A stretch of DNA of 64,000 nucleotides, taken from assembly GCF_034190915.1 (NCBI RefSeq), contig NW_026947484.1:187482982-187546981 (forward strand). Reading direction: 5' to 3'. The DNA is from Cavia porcellus. Its lineage: Eukaryota > Chordata > Mammalia > Rodentia > Caviidae. Shown here one piece after another: positions 1 to 11,595 of the stretch. The notes beneath the pieces are model-generated. The model searched no databases. It saw only the letters and a list, made by a program, of their open reading frames with translations, and was not told the origin of the DNA. The translations under genes were made by a program, and so were the position numbers. Within the stretch, counting starts at the first letter, position 1, and each line of letters starts with the position of its first letter.

Positions 1-188
1 CGTTAAAAGTTAGTATCATGAGATACCATTACAGATAGATCAGAAGGCCTAAAATTAAAAAGCACTTTATTTACATCAAGTATTAGCGATGACATGGAGA
101 AAACAAGTAGGAATATAAAATGGCATGGCCACCTTGGAAAACAGTTTGACAATTTCTTAAAAAGTTAAAGAATAACAATTGCCATTTG

Positions 189-327
189 CTAGGTGTGGTG
201 GCAAATGCTTGTATTTCCATTACTCAAAAGCTGAGACAGGAGAATCACAAGGTCAAGGCCAGCCTGGACTACATAAGAGTTCAAAAGTAGACTGAACTAC
301 ACAGCAAGACCTTCTCTAAAAACAAAC
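189..327 (+). repeat. B1-type SINE
   Basis: It has a 7SL-like start (GTGTGGTGGC), a diverged 'CCCAGCACT'-type segment, GGCCAGCCTGGACTACA and the duplicated inner segment ending in a CTCTAAAAAC tail. It is diverged and antisense to STX17. Confidence 0.8.
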
Positions 328-329
328 AA

Positions 330-650
330 TTACCACTTGATCTAATCACTCCACAAATAAGTGTTTGTCCAAAAGAAATGAAATTCTTTGTCCTTACAAA
401 GACTTATGTCCAAATGTTTATTATTTATTAGTAGCTAAAACCTGTTAAACAAGTGACAGGTTCATCAACAAATGAATGGATAAATTGTATTCATACAGTG
501 AAAAACTATTACATAATGAAAGGAAATGAAATATTGATACACATTATAATATGAAGTTCAAAACACTACTCAGAGCGAAAGAAGCCAGACTGAATGATGT
601 ATATACTGTATGATGTACTATGTACATATACAAAATTCTAGCACAGCAAA
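330..650 (+). repeat. Old L1 3' end fragment
   Basis: The passage 'tccaaatgttt ... aaatgaatggataaa ... aaactattacataatgaaagg' is the usual degenerate end of L1 ORF2 and start of its 3'UTR. It is highly diverged. Confidence 0.45.
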
Positions 651-654
651 CCAC

Positions 655-1015
655 TGTGGTCTAAATCTAAAATGTCTCCCCCGGAGCCTCATGTATGCAG
701 AGGTACGGCTTCTGGAAGGTGACTACATCACAGGCTGAGTTCTCAACAGTGGCTCAGTGTGCTGCGAGGAGGGAAGGCCTGTGGAGGCAAGTCACTGGGG
801 GATGACCAGGAAGGTCCATTCTTGTCCTCACTTTTCCCTTCTTCTTCTGCTCCTTAGCTGTCTTCCACTGCCCTGCCATTCTACCATGATGTTTCTCCTT
901 GGAGTCAGCACACCATGGACTGAATTCTTGGAAAATCGTAAGCCAAAATAAGCCTCTCCTCTTTTAAACTGTATGTTTAAAGTACTTTGTTCCACCAATG
1001 GGAAAGGGATAATAC
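655..1015 (+). repeat. Diverged MaLR-type LTR
   Basis: It shares the overall order of the MaLR LTRs at 7390, 29879 and 47215: a 'ctaaaatgtctccccc' start, gtcactgggg, an 'accatggactgaattcttggaaa' segment, a degenerate AATAAA-like site, and a tail near 'aaagggataataccccaac'. The ends are uncertain. Confidence 0.5.
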
Positions 1016-1879
1016 CCCAACTAATATATAGTGACAGAAAGCTAGGGAGAGATTGCTCAAGGAGGTGAAAGGAAAAAATCAAGAGAATGAAAGGTTACCA
1101 AAGGACATAAACAAGAAAAAACTAAAATAAAAAGAGGTTTCTTTGTGCCATGCATATGTTCATTATCTTGATTGTGGGATAGTTTCATGGTATAAACATG
1201 TAAACTTATCAGAGTTTACTTATCAGTTTATAAGTAAATAGGTGTACTTTGCTGTATGTTAATTATACATCAACAAAGCTGTTTTAAAAAGCAGAAAGAA
1301 AAATTTGAAACTGTATACTATTAACATACAGGTATATGAATATATATGATAATACCTAAGTCAGGAAAAAAGGTTTCCTGCAGATGAAGGCAGGAACAAG
1401 GAAAACAGAATTAACTAAAGAAGAATACTCAAGGGGTCCATAGTAAAAAGAGTTTTCTTCAAAAAATGAAAAGGAAGAAATTGTGGCAAAATGTTAAGAT
1501 ACGACATAGTTGCGTAGTGGGTATATAGTTGTTTTTTATTTTTATTATTTTCTATTCTTGAAGTATGTGTGGGTTGATTTTTCAAAACCGTACTTGTAAA
1601 GTTGATATAAGTGCCATGAAGGAAAAATAAAGAATAAAACCATAGAAGCCACTTATATCCATCTGCATATTATCTGTTAATTTATTTCAAAAGAAACGTC
1701 TCAAAATTTAACACATGCTGGCCAAAAAGAGAAAGGAGGACTGTTTTACACTTGGTGGGGATATAATTAATTCAGTTATTATGAAAAAGAAAGTAGAAGT
1801 TTCCTTCGGTAAGAACAGCATTCAGTGGCTCACTAATTCTACTACTAGGCACATTTACAAAGGAAATAAAACTAGTATG

Positions 1880-2560
1880 TCAAGGAGATAGTGCACCCTC
1901 ATGTTTACTGTAGCAGTGTTCACAACAGTACAGAATCAAAGTGTCCATCATCGGATGAATAAAGAAGATGTAATGGTACACATAAACAATGGAATACTAT
2001 TCACTTATAAAATAACTCAATTCTGTCACTTGCAACATGTATGAATCTAGAGGATTATGTTAAATAAAATGAGCCAGGCAAGAAGGATAATACATATAAT
2101 CTCACTCATGTGAGGAATTTTTTTTTTATCGGTACCAGGGATAGAACTCAGGACAGCCTGCTTGCAAGGTCCGTGCTTATGCTGCTGAGCTAAATCCCCA
2201 GCCCCAACGTAAGGAATCTTAAAAGGTTTTTCTTACAGAAGTTGAGAGTAGGGTTGTGCTTATCAGAGACTGAAGAGAGTAGACAGGAAGAAGAGTGCGT
2301 GTCAGTCAGTGAGTACAAAGTTGGATAGGATGACAAATTCTAGTGTTCTACTCTCCAGTAGGTGACTACAGTTTATGTATTTATATTTCAAAATAACTAG
2401 AAGAGAAGGCTTCAAATGGCTTCACCACAAAAAAAATGACAAATGTTTGATGTGATGGATATGCCACTGATCTTGAATTGATAATTATGTAATACATAAA
2501 CACATCAAAACATCACACTATGTGTAAACTTTTGAAAAACTTATATGAAAATAAAATCTA
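1880..2560 (+). repeat. Old L1 3' region, interrupted by an ID
   Basis: The sequence 'tagcagtgttcacaacagt ... aatggaatactattcactta ... aatgagccaggcaagaagga' is the C-terminal ORF2/3'UTR region typical of old mammalian L1. A reversed ID (2118-2205) splits it. Confidence 0.6.
2118..2205 (-). repeat. ID SINE (GATAAA-tail subfamily)
   Basis: It begins with a poly-T stretch and TATCGGTACC and ends with the reverse complement of the tRNA-Ala-like head (GAGCTAAATCCCCAGCCCC). The flanks 'gaggaattt' and 'aaggaatctt' resemble a worn target duplication. Confidence 0.85.
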
Positions 2561-3598
2561 TTTCTGCTCCTTTCACACGCATCTCTCAAAATACAAGCTG
2601 TATGCAAATAAGATCTTCCTCTTGTTTTGATCCCGGAGGTATCCCCAGTGTCTATATGCAAGCATCTAGAAAATAGCAAATGTTCAAACATTTCTGCTGT
2701 TCTAATAATCAGGCCAGGAAATCAGGCAAACTAAATTCTGAACTGTAGGAATATCCACAATTTAGATCAATGAGTTTAAAATCAGTGAATTAAATTTTAA
2801 ACAAGAAAGTACATCAACTCAGTATTTAACGAGCTTTGTAGTATGCAAGAAATAAATTTTAAACTATGACCAAAACTTTCAAAAACAATAAAGATGACTT
2901 CTTTCTCCCTTTAGTTTAATAGCCAAATTTAATAACTAGTAGTAGGACCTTTTCTTTCAGAAATATCCTAAAATTTCTATCTAAAGATAAAAGATATTCA
3001 AATATATATGCTTATCTATATTGATAACAGTAAATAGTAATTATTCTAAGTTAATTAAAAATTCTGAAGAATGGCTAATTATGTATTTAATGATTAGAAG
3101 CTGAGTGGCTATGCATATATTTGCCTTTGTTAAATATTGACTTAGGATTCTTAATGTGTTTTTATAATGTTATTTTGAGAACAAATTGTGTACAAAAGAA
3201 AACATTATCTGATTTTTTTACAAACACAGAACACAAGTTCACTGGTAAACATTTAAATAACAGAGTAAATACATTCTAGACATCATATTCCTTATTATTA
3301 AGGGCTCCAGAGTCATGGTATTTAATTAAAATAAATCTGGACTAGTCTTTGTGTTATCTAACTACTATACGAAGGCATAGATAGTGGTATAATGACTTTA
3401 CACATTTCAGTATCAAAAAAGAATATTAACTAAACCACTAGAAAGAGTTAAATTTAATGGAGAAAAAAGATTTTTTATTTACTCAGAACTCCACTGAGCA
3501 TCTACCACACAGGTGTTAAGTACAGTGCTCCAATCCCTATTCACCCGAGTTAATATTTTAAAAATCCCCAGTCTTAAAAGAATACATTAGGATATAAT

Positions 3599-3698
3599 TT
3601 TTTTGTCTTTTTCCTTTTTATCGGTACCAGGGATCGAACTCACGACTGCCTGCTTGCAAGGCAGACGCTTATGCCGCTGAGCTAAATCCCCAGCCCCA
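3599..3698 (-). repeat. ID SINE (GATAAAAAGGAAAAAGAC-tail subfamily)
   Basis: This full-length reversed copy has a GTCTTTTTCCTTTTTATCGG tail and intact A- and B-box-like segments. The near-matching flanks 'ggatataat' and 'agatataat' suggest target duplication. Confidence 0.9.
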
Positions 3699-4259
3699 AG
3701 ATATAATATTGAAATTAGTTCTTATTAAGGATTCTCATTAATCCCAACAAAGAGTACCAAGACTATGCCAGATAAATTGGATTTCTGCACTTCTTACTTT
3801 GGAGAAACATTTTCGCTGCTCTCAGCCTTCTCATCAAAAATAATGAAGATAACACTCCTTTATCCAGCACCCAGATAGATAGCGCTATATCATTTACTGA
3901 TTTCTTTGATACATGACAGTCATATTCTGACTTACAATAGAGTTTAAAACTGCTATTTAAATACTTAATTAACTTTTTTGAATGAGTAGCTAAGTTCCTT
4001 TAAGGTAGAAATTATGACATACTTTTCAGAGTCCTGGAGTATCAAACAGTGTTGTTACTATATGTTAAGTATTTGGGGAGGAAGGCAGAGGAAACCAAGC
4101 TTTTAAAACATATATATTATACTTTTGTATGACAAATTCATACAACAGGGTGAAAATGGGGGGAAGTAATGCAATTATACTCTGTTTTAAACAAAGAATC
4201 AATACCATTTATAGTCATATAGTAATTAAAGTAGAAACATCAAATCAAACTTATTCTTA

Positions 4260-4420
4260 GTAATTCTTCTTACTGTCTGACAGAGGCTGTGGTGGTCCTT
4301 GGCAGACATCATTAATGATCCTTACAACCATCCCAGAAATTACAGACTATTATGCCAGGTGGACAGCTGAGAAAACTAAAGTTCAAAGATAGTAAATAAT
4401 TTGCTTAAGCATTAACCACA
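4260..4420 (+). repeat. Possible MIR fragment
   Basis: The order 'attaatgatccttacaacc ... ggacagctgagaaaactaaag ... aaataatttgc' resembles the MIR core (low-count tissue, 'gaggaaactgag', 'taacttgcc'). It is very diverged. Confidence 0.4.
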
Positions 4421-4436
4421 AAAACCGACATTAAGG

Positions 4437-4513
4437 TATTATGTACATGTACCCACAAGGAATGTATTCACTATGTACTGCAAACATGTACCAATAAAAA
4501 ATTTTAATTGAAA
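4437..4513 (+). repeat. L1 3' terminal fragment
   Basis: It shares 'ttatgtacatgtacc', 'caaggaatgtattca' and 'ctatgtactgcaaa' with the ends of the L1 copies at 17610-17695 and 48780-48840, so it is the very 3' end of the same L1 group. Confidence 0.7.
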
Positions 4514-5929
4514 AACATAAATTAAGTAATCCTTTTCTTAAAAAAAAGTACCACTTGAAAGTTAAAAAAAGTAATTCTTACATGAATTTAACAGCGATAA
4601 ATTTGGAAAAATCTTTGATAAGTGCTCAAAGAAGTTGTTTTTCTAAAAATAACTTACACAAATTAGCAAAGAACAAGCCTAAACACAAAATTCAGGACAA
4701 ATATGATTAAAATTAAACAAATCCCTATATCTAATAGTTTTTATCTTTTTATTTAATGGCACACACAAACCTTGTGGCAGATGGAGGTCGATAGTGTAAA
4801 TATATGTGCTTTTAAAAATCAATAAACAAATGCTTTAACCAGAGCCAATATCTCAAACAAATCATGGGGTTTTTAAATGATGTTTTAAACAGTGAAGATT
4901 GTAAAAATTACAAGTCATAATAATCTCATTCACATTAACATTAACATGCTCAATACCAAGCAGTCCTGCTAGGAATCAGGTACTGTGGAATAAATAGATA
5001 GTGAAGACACAGTCCTTGCTCCTTAGGCCTATGATCTACTTAGCAAACAGTGAAATATACACCTACATCGATAAGTCATATTTCCATTTAAATCTCAAAT
5101 CAATCTGTCCTTCTCTGTCTCTTATCACTAAGCTATATGTATACCTCCTGGATCTCTGAAACCTTTCCTAATGATCTCTTGCATTCATTTTTCATTCTGC
5201 CCCAATCTGTTTACTACACCACAGCTATACTAGCCGTTTTGAAAATCAAGAGGACAATGCATTCTTTGAAGAAACTGACCCAGAAACTCCATGCACAAAG
5301 CTAAAAGCAGAGATTTATGTGAAAGCCTGTCTTGAACAATGAAAGCCTGGCTGCCTTGTCTAACCTGCCTATACAGCTCCATAAAACCTGCCTGCCCCAA
5401 GGTGAGGATGAGGATTCACCCTTAGAAAACTCAACCACACCAACTTCAAGATACTGATGTTATGGGATTTTCCTAAGAAAAATGCCAGCTTGCCAAACTA
5501 CCTTTAAGTAATAACCACCAGAAGATGGTCAATCAGCTTTTTAATATCTTAGAAAAATAAAAGGGATTATAACCATGAAAAATGGTATAAAAATGGGGAA
5601 AATGAATGTGGAAAAGTTCTAGTAAATTAGATATGATAATAGTGGAAATAATTCAGTATAAGGAATTGAAGACAATGCTAAGAAAATCTCTCAAAAAAAA
5701 GGAAAATATAAAATTAGACATGCAACCCAACAATTCAATAGAACAAGGATGAGCAAAGTTTTTCTGTAAAGGGCAGACTATAAATACATGGGCTTTGCAT
5801 GCAAAGTCTCTATTGTAACTTCTCAACTCTACCACTGTGGTATGAAAGCAGTCAAAAAAATATGTTAAGAATTGGGACTGATGGAAGGTCAAATGTGGCC
5901 TTGAGCCAGTTTTCTGACCCTTACACATG

Positions 5930-6250
5930 AAGATTTTTAAAAAGAAAGAAATAGAGGCGAATAAACTATCAAAGAAAATTTCCCAAAACTAAAAAAAAAA
6001 AATTTTAGAGCAAAAGGGTCCAAGACAATGCACAAATTTCAGAACACCAGAGATAAACAACCACAAAAGCTCCCAAGGAGGGGTCCTATGCAAAGACTGT
6101 GAAAATAGAAAATCAGATATCAGTTTTTAAAAGAGTAAAAAAAAGAGCTGGAGAGCCTTAACTACTAAAAGACAATTCTAAATAGAGTTCTATATCTAGT
6201 GAAATTAGCAATTATATGAAGGGAGAATGAAGGCATTTTTGGATATATTA
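5930..6250 (+). repeat. Ancient L1/HAL1 ORF1 C-terminal remnant
   Basis: The sequence 'gaaaatttcccaaaact ... aatttcagaacaccagagat ... aattctaaatagagttctata ... gagaatgaaggcatttttgg' follows the order of the C-terminal third of L1 ORF1 in old mammalian L1/HAL1 families. The frame is destroyed. Confidence 0.55.
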
Positions 6251-6571
6251 CTTAAATATTAACCTAGGTGCTGAAGGATTACTCTAGCAAAGTAATACAT
6301 TAAATAAAAAATGATGAAGATATAATATCTAGGAAAACAGGGGCCTAATGTAAGGGAGTATGCACAAGAAATCCCACTGAAGGTATGCAGCAAGCCGAGA
6401 GTGAGAGGTCCCAGAGGAGCTGGAGGAAGAAGGGCTTCAGGAGGGAATTTTCTAAATAAAGAATGGAATGGATATATCTGAGCATACGAAGAATATTTAT
6501 GATATGCAACGAAGATGGTGCAGTCAAAAAAATAAAACAAATACACAGCAAGCCAATCAACTGTAAAAAAT

Positions 6572-6762
6572 GAAGCAGATGCAGTGGTAGACACTGTAAT
6601 TCCAACAATTGTGAAACTGAGGCAGAAGGAAAGCAAATTCAAGTCCCACCTAAGCACCTAGCAAAATTCTGTCTCAAAATAAAAATTAAAAAGAGGGAAG
6701 GGGACTGGAGATAAAGCTCAGTGGAAGGGCTCTGGGTTTAACCCCCAATACTATAAAAAAAG
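6572..6762 (+). repeat. B1-ID composite SINE
   Basis: A short B1 ('gcagtggtagacactgtaat ... tgaggcagaagg ... ctgtctcaaaat') is followed after a short A-rich linker by an ID-like head ('ggggactggagataaagctc'). The same order occurs at 23540-23730 and, reversed, at 32780-32965. Confidence 0.65.
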
Positions 6763-6992
6763 GCAAGGAAGGCAATTATTAACTCCACAAAAAGTAAGAG
6801 GTCACACATAAAAACAGAAGGTCCAAATCTTTCAAATTATAAGGAGCTTGTACAAAAGACATCTACATAATATATGCAGGAAAATAAACAGACAACAGTT
6901 ATGAAATATTATTTCCCAGGGAGTACGTGAAAAAAACCTTTTCAACTTCAGAGAAGTAAAAACAAAAAAGACAACTTCAAATAACAAAGTTA

Positions 6993-7121
6993 TGCCAGGC
7001 ATGGTGGTGCACACCTGTAATCCCTTGGAAGGCTGAGGCAGGGGGATCATGGCAAGTTTGAGACCTGCTTGGGCTATAAAATGAGCTGAAGTACATGGTG
7101 AGACCCTGTCTCAAAAAAAAA
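6993..7121 (+). repeat. B1-type SINE
   Basis: It contains GCCAGGCATGGTGGTGCACA, CCTGTAATCCC, GCTGAGGCAGGGGGATCA and GAGACCCTGTCTCAAAAA. The inner duplicated segment is degenerate. Confidence 0.9.
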
Positions 7122-7389
7122 GTAGCATCAAATTAATCTAAACTAATTAATCAGCGAACATTTGAGAAATGGATAATACCAGGGTACATATTTAGAAAAT
7201 GTACTGACAGTGAGAGTATAAGTTGATGTTGTACTTTCAGAAGAAAATTTGGTGATATGAAATAAAACCCTCTAGGCATCAACATGAAGCCACAAATAGA
7301 AAATTCCACATCTGACCTCATATAACAAGTTACAATCAAAACACAAGTGGACTGAAAATATTTTAGAAAATTACCCTATGTTTAAAAGG

Positions 7390-7746
7390 TGTCATGGTTT
7401 ATGTCTGTGTCCCCCAGGCCTCATGAGTTTGAATTGTGCATTTGTTATTCGTTCATTGTCTAGTGCTTGGATTGATGGTGTCAGTGCTACACCCATAAAG
7501 GGGTGGAGCCAGGATGTGATGTAATGGCAGGAAGAAAGTGTGTCTTGCTCTTTGCCGGTTCTGGCTTGCTGTTTGCAGCCACCATGAAGCAGCCACCGTG
7601 AACCGCGGCCCAGCCATGCCCGCCTGCCTTGGAGTCAACTGAGTGAGGACTGAAACCTCCAAAAACTGTAAGAAATAAACCTTTCCTTTCCCAGCTTTGG
7701 GCTTCAAGTATTTTGTCTCAGCAATGAGTAAAAAGTAACTAAGACA
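7390..7746 (+). mobile_element. MaLR-type solo LTR with 5-bp target duplication
   Basis: It is 357 bp, starts TGTCATGG and ends CTAAGACA, the ends usual for rodent MaLR (ERVL-related) LTRs. AATAAA lies at 7674-7679. It is flanked on both sides by AAAGG (7385-7389 and 7747-7751), a direct sign of integration. No internal sequence is present, so it is a solo LTR. It lies antisense to STX17. Confidence 0.85.
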
Positions 7747-7904
7747 AAAGGTGAAATAGATTTCATGTTTAGACTTAAGTGTCATACCCATAATAATCAT
7801 TGGGTATATGGAAATGTCCCCCAAAATCTGAAATCAGAAGCACCTTTGGTCATAGGTATTTCAGATAAGGGGTACTCAACATGTATTATTTTATACAATT
7901 TTTT

Positions 7905-8036
7905 GCTTGCTTTTGAGATGAGGTCTCACTAGACATTCAGGCTAATCCTGAACTTAGTATGTAATACAGGTCGGCCTTGAATTTGAGGCAATCCTCCTGC
8001 CTGCTGGCATTACAAGTATATGCCCTAACCCCTAGC
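7905..8036 (-). repeat. B1-type SINE
   Basis: The reverse complement carries the B1 order; visible on the plus strand are 'gagatgaggtctcact', 'ggccttgaatttgaggcaat', 'cctcctgcctgctggcatta' and 'caagtatatgcc'. It lies 84 bp from exon 3. Confidence 0.85.
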
Positions 8037-8119
8037 TTTCAACCTATATTATTTTAGCAAAATTTTATTAAGGTTGTCTTTTTCATATCGATGTACCAGA
8101 AAGAATATAATAGCCTTAC

Positions 8120-8185
8120 CTGAACTGTACGTCCTGCATTGATATGCTCTTCATGCAACTTGTCCCAGATTCTACAGCGTTGATA
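8120..8185 (-). CDS. STX17: STX17 exon 3: residues 42-63
   Basis: Read on the minus strand, a polypyrimidine tract ending CTCTCTTTTTATAG precedes 66 nt encoding 22 residues (YQRCRIWDKLHEE, then HINAGRTVQ), followed by the donor GTAAGGC (GT at 8119-8118). Both ends are phase 0, so the exon joins in frame to the exon at 21863-21986. All 22 residues match the mammalian syntaxin 17 sequence as I remember it, within the N-terminal helical (Habc-like) region. At 66 nt it is too short to appear as an independent open frame, so a frame-length search would miss it. It is the leftmost coding exon in the window; the next would begin with residue 64. Confidence 0.95.
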
Positions 8186-8988
8186 CTATAAAAAGAGAGA
8201 AGGTAAGATGTTGAAGTTTTAATTAATAGAGGATAAGTTCCAATTCCCACAAATATCTCTACCTACCTACTCAAACTTAAACATATCACATAAAGAAGAT
8301 AGTGGTTTAGTAGTAGTACTTAACTTTCCAAAGACCATACAAGTTGGAAATTTTTGGTAATATTATATGCAAAATTCTAGAACTCAAAACAAACAAAAGA
8401 TCGCCAGATCCAGGTTATTTTATTTTACTGAAAAAGAATATGCATTTCATCTATACTGCAAACTCTTTGGAAACAGGAAGTATAAAGAACAAATATGTAA
8501 AGTATAAAAAGCTTAAGAGCATTCCTCATATATTTCTACCATATATGAAGAATTATTAAATGTCAATCAAGTGTTAAGAAACTCAAATTTGAATAAGAAT
8601 AAATACTTTAATTTAAAGCACCCAGAGGAAAAGCAGATATGAAAAGTAGAGAGGAACAAAGATAAGAATGAAGAAGACTTCTTAAGAGAAAAAACATAAA
8701 CCAGGATAGAGGAAATAGGAAGGGGAAAAGACCCTAATGCCTGGAAGGGCATGTTGTATGTTTAGAAGCAGTAACAAGAAAAATTACATCAAAAACAGTC
8801 TCCAAGAATGCTTCCAACCTGGCAAAAAGAATCTGAGTTAGCTTCAGTATTGTGGTATATGGATCAGAGGATGACTGGGGTGCGAGCACTCAAGACTCTT
8901 TGGCAAAGAACCTGCTTGAGAATCACATATGCAATGCCTCATTGTAACATTTAACCTGTGTTCCCATCAGGCATCTTGTATGTTTCTT

Positions 8989-9096
8989 TTTTTGTTTTGT
9001 TTGGTTTGGTTTTTTTTGATACCAGGGATTGAACTCATGACCTTATGCTTGCCAGGCAGGCACTTATACCACTGAGCTAAATCCCTGGCCTTGTTT
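8989..9096 (-). repeat. ID SINE with 13-bp target duplication
   Basis: Reversed ID with a (G)TTTTGTTTGGTTT-rich tail, ATACCAGGGATTGAACTCAT and GAGCTAAATCCCTGGCC. It is flanked by TTGTATGTTTCTT at 8976-8988 and 9097-9109. Confidence 0.9.
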
Positions 9097-9339
9097 TTGT
9101 ATGTTTCTTGATTTATTTAGTAATGTGGGTCTATTTTATGTTCTTTTATGGTTTCTTTGATTATTAGACTGTTAATTTTATGTATTTGCTTTTGTTGCCT
9201 CAGCCTCCTATCTAGTTTCTTCGTATCAAACCCCTAAGATAATATGTATTAATACACTTCTTTATTCTTTTTCTGAACATGTAAACTCCTCCTCCCAAGC
9301 TTTTAAATTTCCCATACTTAGCTCCCTCACAGTTGCTCC

Positions 9340-9561
9340 TTTTTTTTAAATTTTATTGTGAAAGTAGTAAAAATACAACAGAGCAAGACAGAACAAAGTC
9401 AATCAAGACAATGCAATGAAATTGGTACAGAACTTCATAGCAGGATACTGGGATGGTATTAATAGGTACTATGGTATATCTCATTATCTTCACAATAATT
9501 GTCCAGTCAATTAGGTATAGCAAGATCAAACCAAAAACAGAACATGATAAAACCAATTGAG
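9340..9561 (-). repeat. Half-L1-type 3' tail, reversed
   Basis: Its reverse complement resembles the 3' tail at 41560-41720 ('aggcaactattgtgaagata'-like motif, 'ttctgttttg' repeats, an AATAAAATTT end). It closely matches the block at 58337-58556, which shares 'attggtacagaacttc', 'caggatact' and 'caaaccaaaaac'. It ends where the forward half-L1 begins, giving a head-to-head arrangement. Confidence 0.7.
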
Positions 9562-10322
9562 ACAAGCTTCCGGTAAAGATGGCAGATAGATAAGAGCAGA
9601 ATACAGAGGCTCCCTGAGACAGACAACTCAGATGCCAAACAACACAATGTAGGGATTCCTGGACAGAAGGATATGGATCCTCTCAACCCAGGAAGATACT
9701 AAAGTGAAAAGAACCAGTCAAACATGCAGTCCTGGGGCTACTATTGAGGTAGCTAAGATACTATGCTCTCGCATGCCCAAATTCTGCTGCTTCGACTCAC
9801 TGGAACTGCAGTGCACTGAAGTGCAGTTGCACTGAATATTATATGCAAAATTCTAGAACTCAAAACAAGTCAGAGGTCGGCAAGCCCAACAAGAATGGAG
9901 CCAACAAGGGACCAGCATTGACCTGCGGTGAGTGCCAGGAATAAAACCCTTCCATAGGAAAGGGGCACCAATGGGATGACATTTTGGAATCAGGCAGGAC
10001 TGGCAAAAAAAAACAACAGCAGTGACTTTAGTCAGTTGTTCCCTTCCCAGACGAGACTGGTGGGGTATGCTTGGCCCAGGTCACACCCCTGGCTGAGACC
10101 CAATAAACTGTCCCAAATCAATTCTCTATGCACTGCGCACACTATCACAGTGAAGGCCTCAGCAGGTTGACTGCTGAGGTTGACAGCAGGTAGGAGCCAG
10201 CATATGCCGCCCCTGTTTGCACCTCAATAACACACTGGAATGGGCAGGATCACCTAGCCAGCACGCTTCAGAAAAACTGTAACCAACAAGGAAAGGGGCT
10301 GGGACCTCCTCTATATGCCTGT

Positions 10323-11350
10323 ATGGAAGAAACAAAAAATATGACAAAAGGAAGCAACAAGAAAAAGCTCCCAGCCCCCAGCACCCAGAACATTCATCTA
10401 GGAGAAGTAAATACAAAAGAGATTGAGGACAGCAAACATGCAATATCAGACACACCATCAGTGGACATGCAAAATCAGACACAGCCTCAGTGGATCTCTT
10501 CGGGACTTCATAAACGAGTTCAAAAGTGAAATATTTAACCAAGTAGAGCAAGATATAAGTGGATTAATAAAAGAAATGCTAAGCACCTCTCAAGAAGACA
10601 CAGACAGAGAATGGAGGAACACAAAAAAAGGAGATAAATGTTTGATGAAGAATAAAAAGAAAACATAGAATACATGAAGCAGGTTCAAAGAGATTATCAG
10701 GATATAAAAAAACTCCACTGAAAGCTAGCAAAACTGCTTGAAAGAAACTAAGGGTACACTGTCCAAACTAGAAGATAGGTTTGCAATGTATGATCATGGA
10801 AGGAAAAATTTCTTAAAAACAAGGAAACAAGCAGTAACAATACAAAGGCTAGAAGACGACAAGAGGATCTATAACTTAAAAATAAAGAATGTGAATGAAG
10901 AAGCAGGTGTATAAATAAAGGAACTACAAAGGCTATTCACAGAAATAATTAAGGAAAACTTCCCAAACATAGGAAAAGGAAATGATATTCAGATATATGA
11001 GGCATATAGAACTCTAGCCACCTACAAGCAAAACAGAGCTACATATAATAATCAAGATCCCAGAAATTCAATGTAAGAACAGAATATTAAAAGCTGTTAG
11101 AGATAAGAAACAGATCACCTATAAAAGAAGGCACATCAGAATTACAGCAGACTTCTTGACACAAACCATCAAGTCAAGAAGAGCTTGGAGAGAAATATTC
11201 CAAAGCCTGAAATAACCTCCAATCCAGATTGATGTAACCTACAAAACTGTCTCTAGAAATTAATGGAGAAATAAGATGCTTCGAAGATAAAGAGGAACTG
11301 GGGAATTCACCAACCCAACTCTACAGAGAATACTGAAGGACATTCTAGAG
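10323..11350 (+). pseudogene. Half-L1 ORF1 (RNA-binding chaperone), frameshifted
   Basis: L1 ORF1 proteins form trimeric coiled-coil, RNA-binding nucleic-acid chaperones that coat the element RNA. Here an ATG at 10323 opens a polar, Lys- and Gln-rich N-terminus. A coiled-coil-like stretch follows (LRDFINEFKSEIFNQ, about 10495-10540), and then the conserved C-terminal block in two frames: LQRLFTEIIKENFPN near 10927-10970 and a frame-shifted RITADFLTQT near 11138-11170. Several stops and frame changes are visible, for example the one ending the frame at 10668, so no intact protein is made. The order of motifs matches L1 ORF1; the identity is secure, but the exact ends are not. Confidence 0.75.
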
Positions 11351-11459
11351 AGAGAGAAAAGTACCAGGATTCCAGGAACAGTGGCAGAGAGGCCTCAATG
11401 AATGGAGCAGAAAGTGGAACGATAAAGAAAAGCAGACAACTAATGGCAGAAAAAGAGCA

Positions 11460-11595
11460 CAACAGAAAGGAGAGAAGGTTGGCTATAATCTCTAATATAG
11501 ATGGCCTTTATACACTAAAAAAAAGAGAGAAACACAGACAGAGAAGATCAGGAGGTAGGATCCAGCAAGATGTTCTTTATAGGAAATATAATTAA
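11460..11595 (+). pseudogene. Remnant of the L1 ORF2 N-terminus in the half-L1
   Basis: In one frame the residues LAIISNIDGLYTLKKREKH align with the start of the L1 ORF2 endonuclease domain, where an 'N-x-N-G-L' motif precedes a K/R-H segment. The similarity stops at about 11595 and the tail follows directly. This marks the junction where ORF2 was lost in the ancestor of the family. Confidence 0.5.

Larger units (their letters stand above)
1..8119 (-). other. STX17: STX17 intron 3 (part)
   Basis: No coding exon was recognised. The stretch holds B1 copies (189-327, 6993-7121, 7905-8036), ID copies (2118-2205, 3599-3698), a B1-ID composite (6572-6762), L1-type 3' ends (about 330-650, 1880-2560, 4437-4513), old L1/HAL1 ORF1 sequence (5930-6250) and a MaLR solo LTR (7390-7746). 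Bases 2570-3590 and 4514-5900 are AT-rich sequence in which I recognise nothing, apart from a possible MIR/L2-like trace near 4260-4420 and 4950-5040. Confidence 0.8.

Noticed and set aside
6259..6657. 132-codon minus-strand frame
   Set aside because: It spans repeat debris, including the start of a B1; hydrophobic composition comes from A/T-rich DNA.
7453..7824. 123-codon minus-strand frame
   Set aside because: It is antisense through the MaLR LTR and its flank.
1..8100. STX17 exon 4 within the window
   Set aside because: I looked on the minus strand for sequence coding the residues that follow position 63 and found no match with splice sites.
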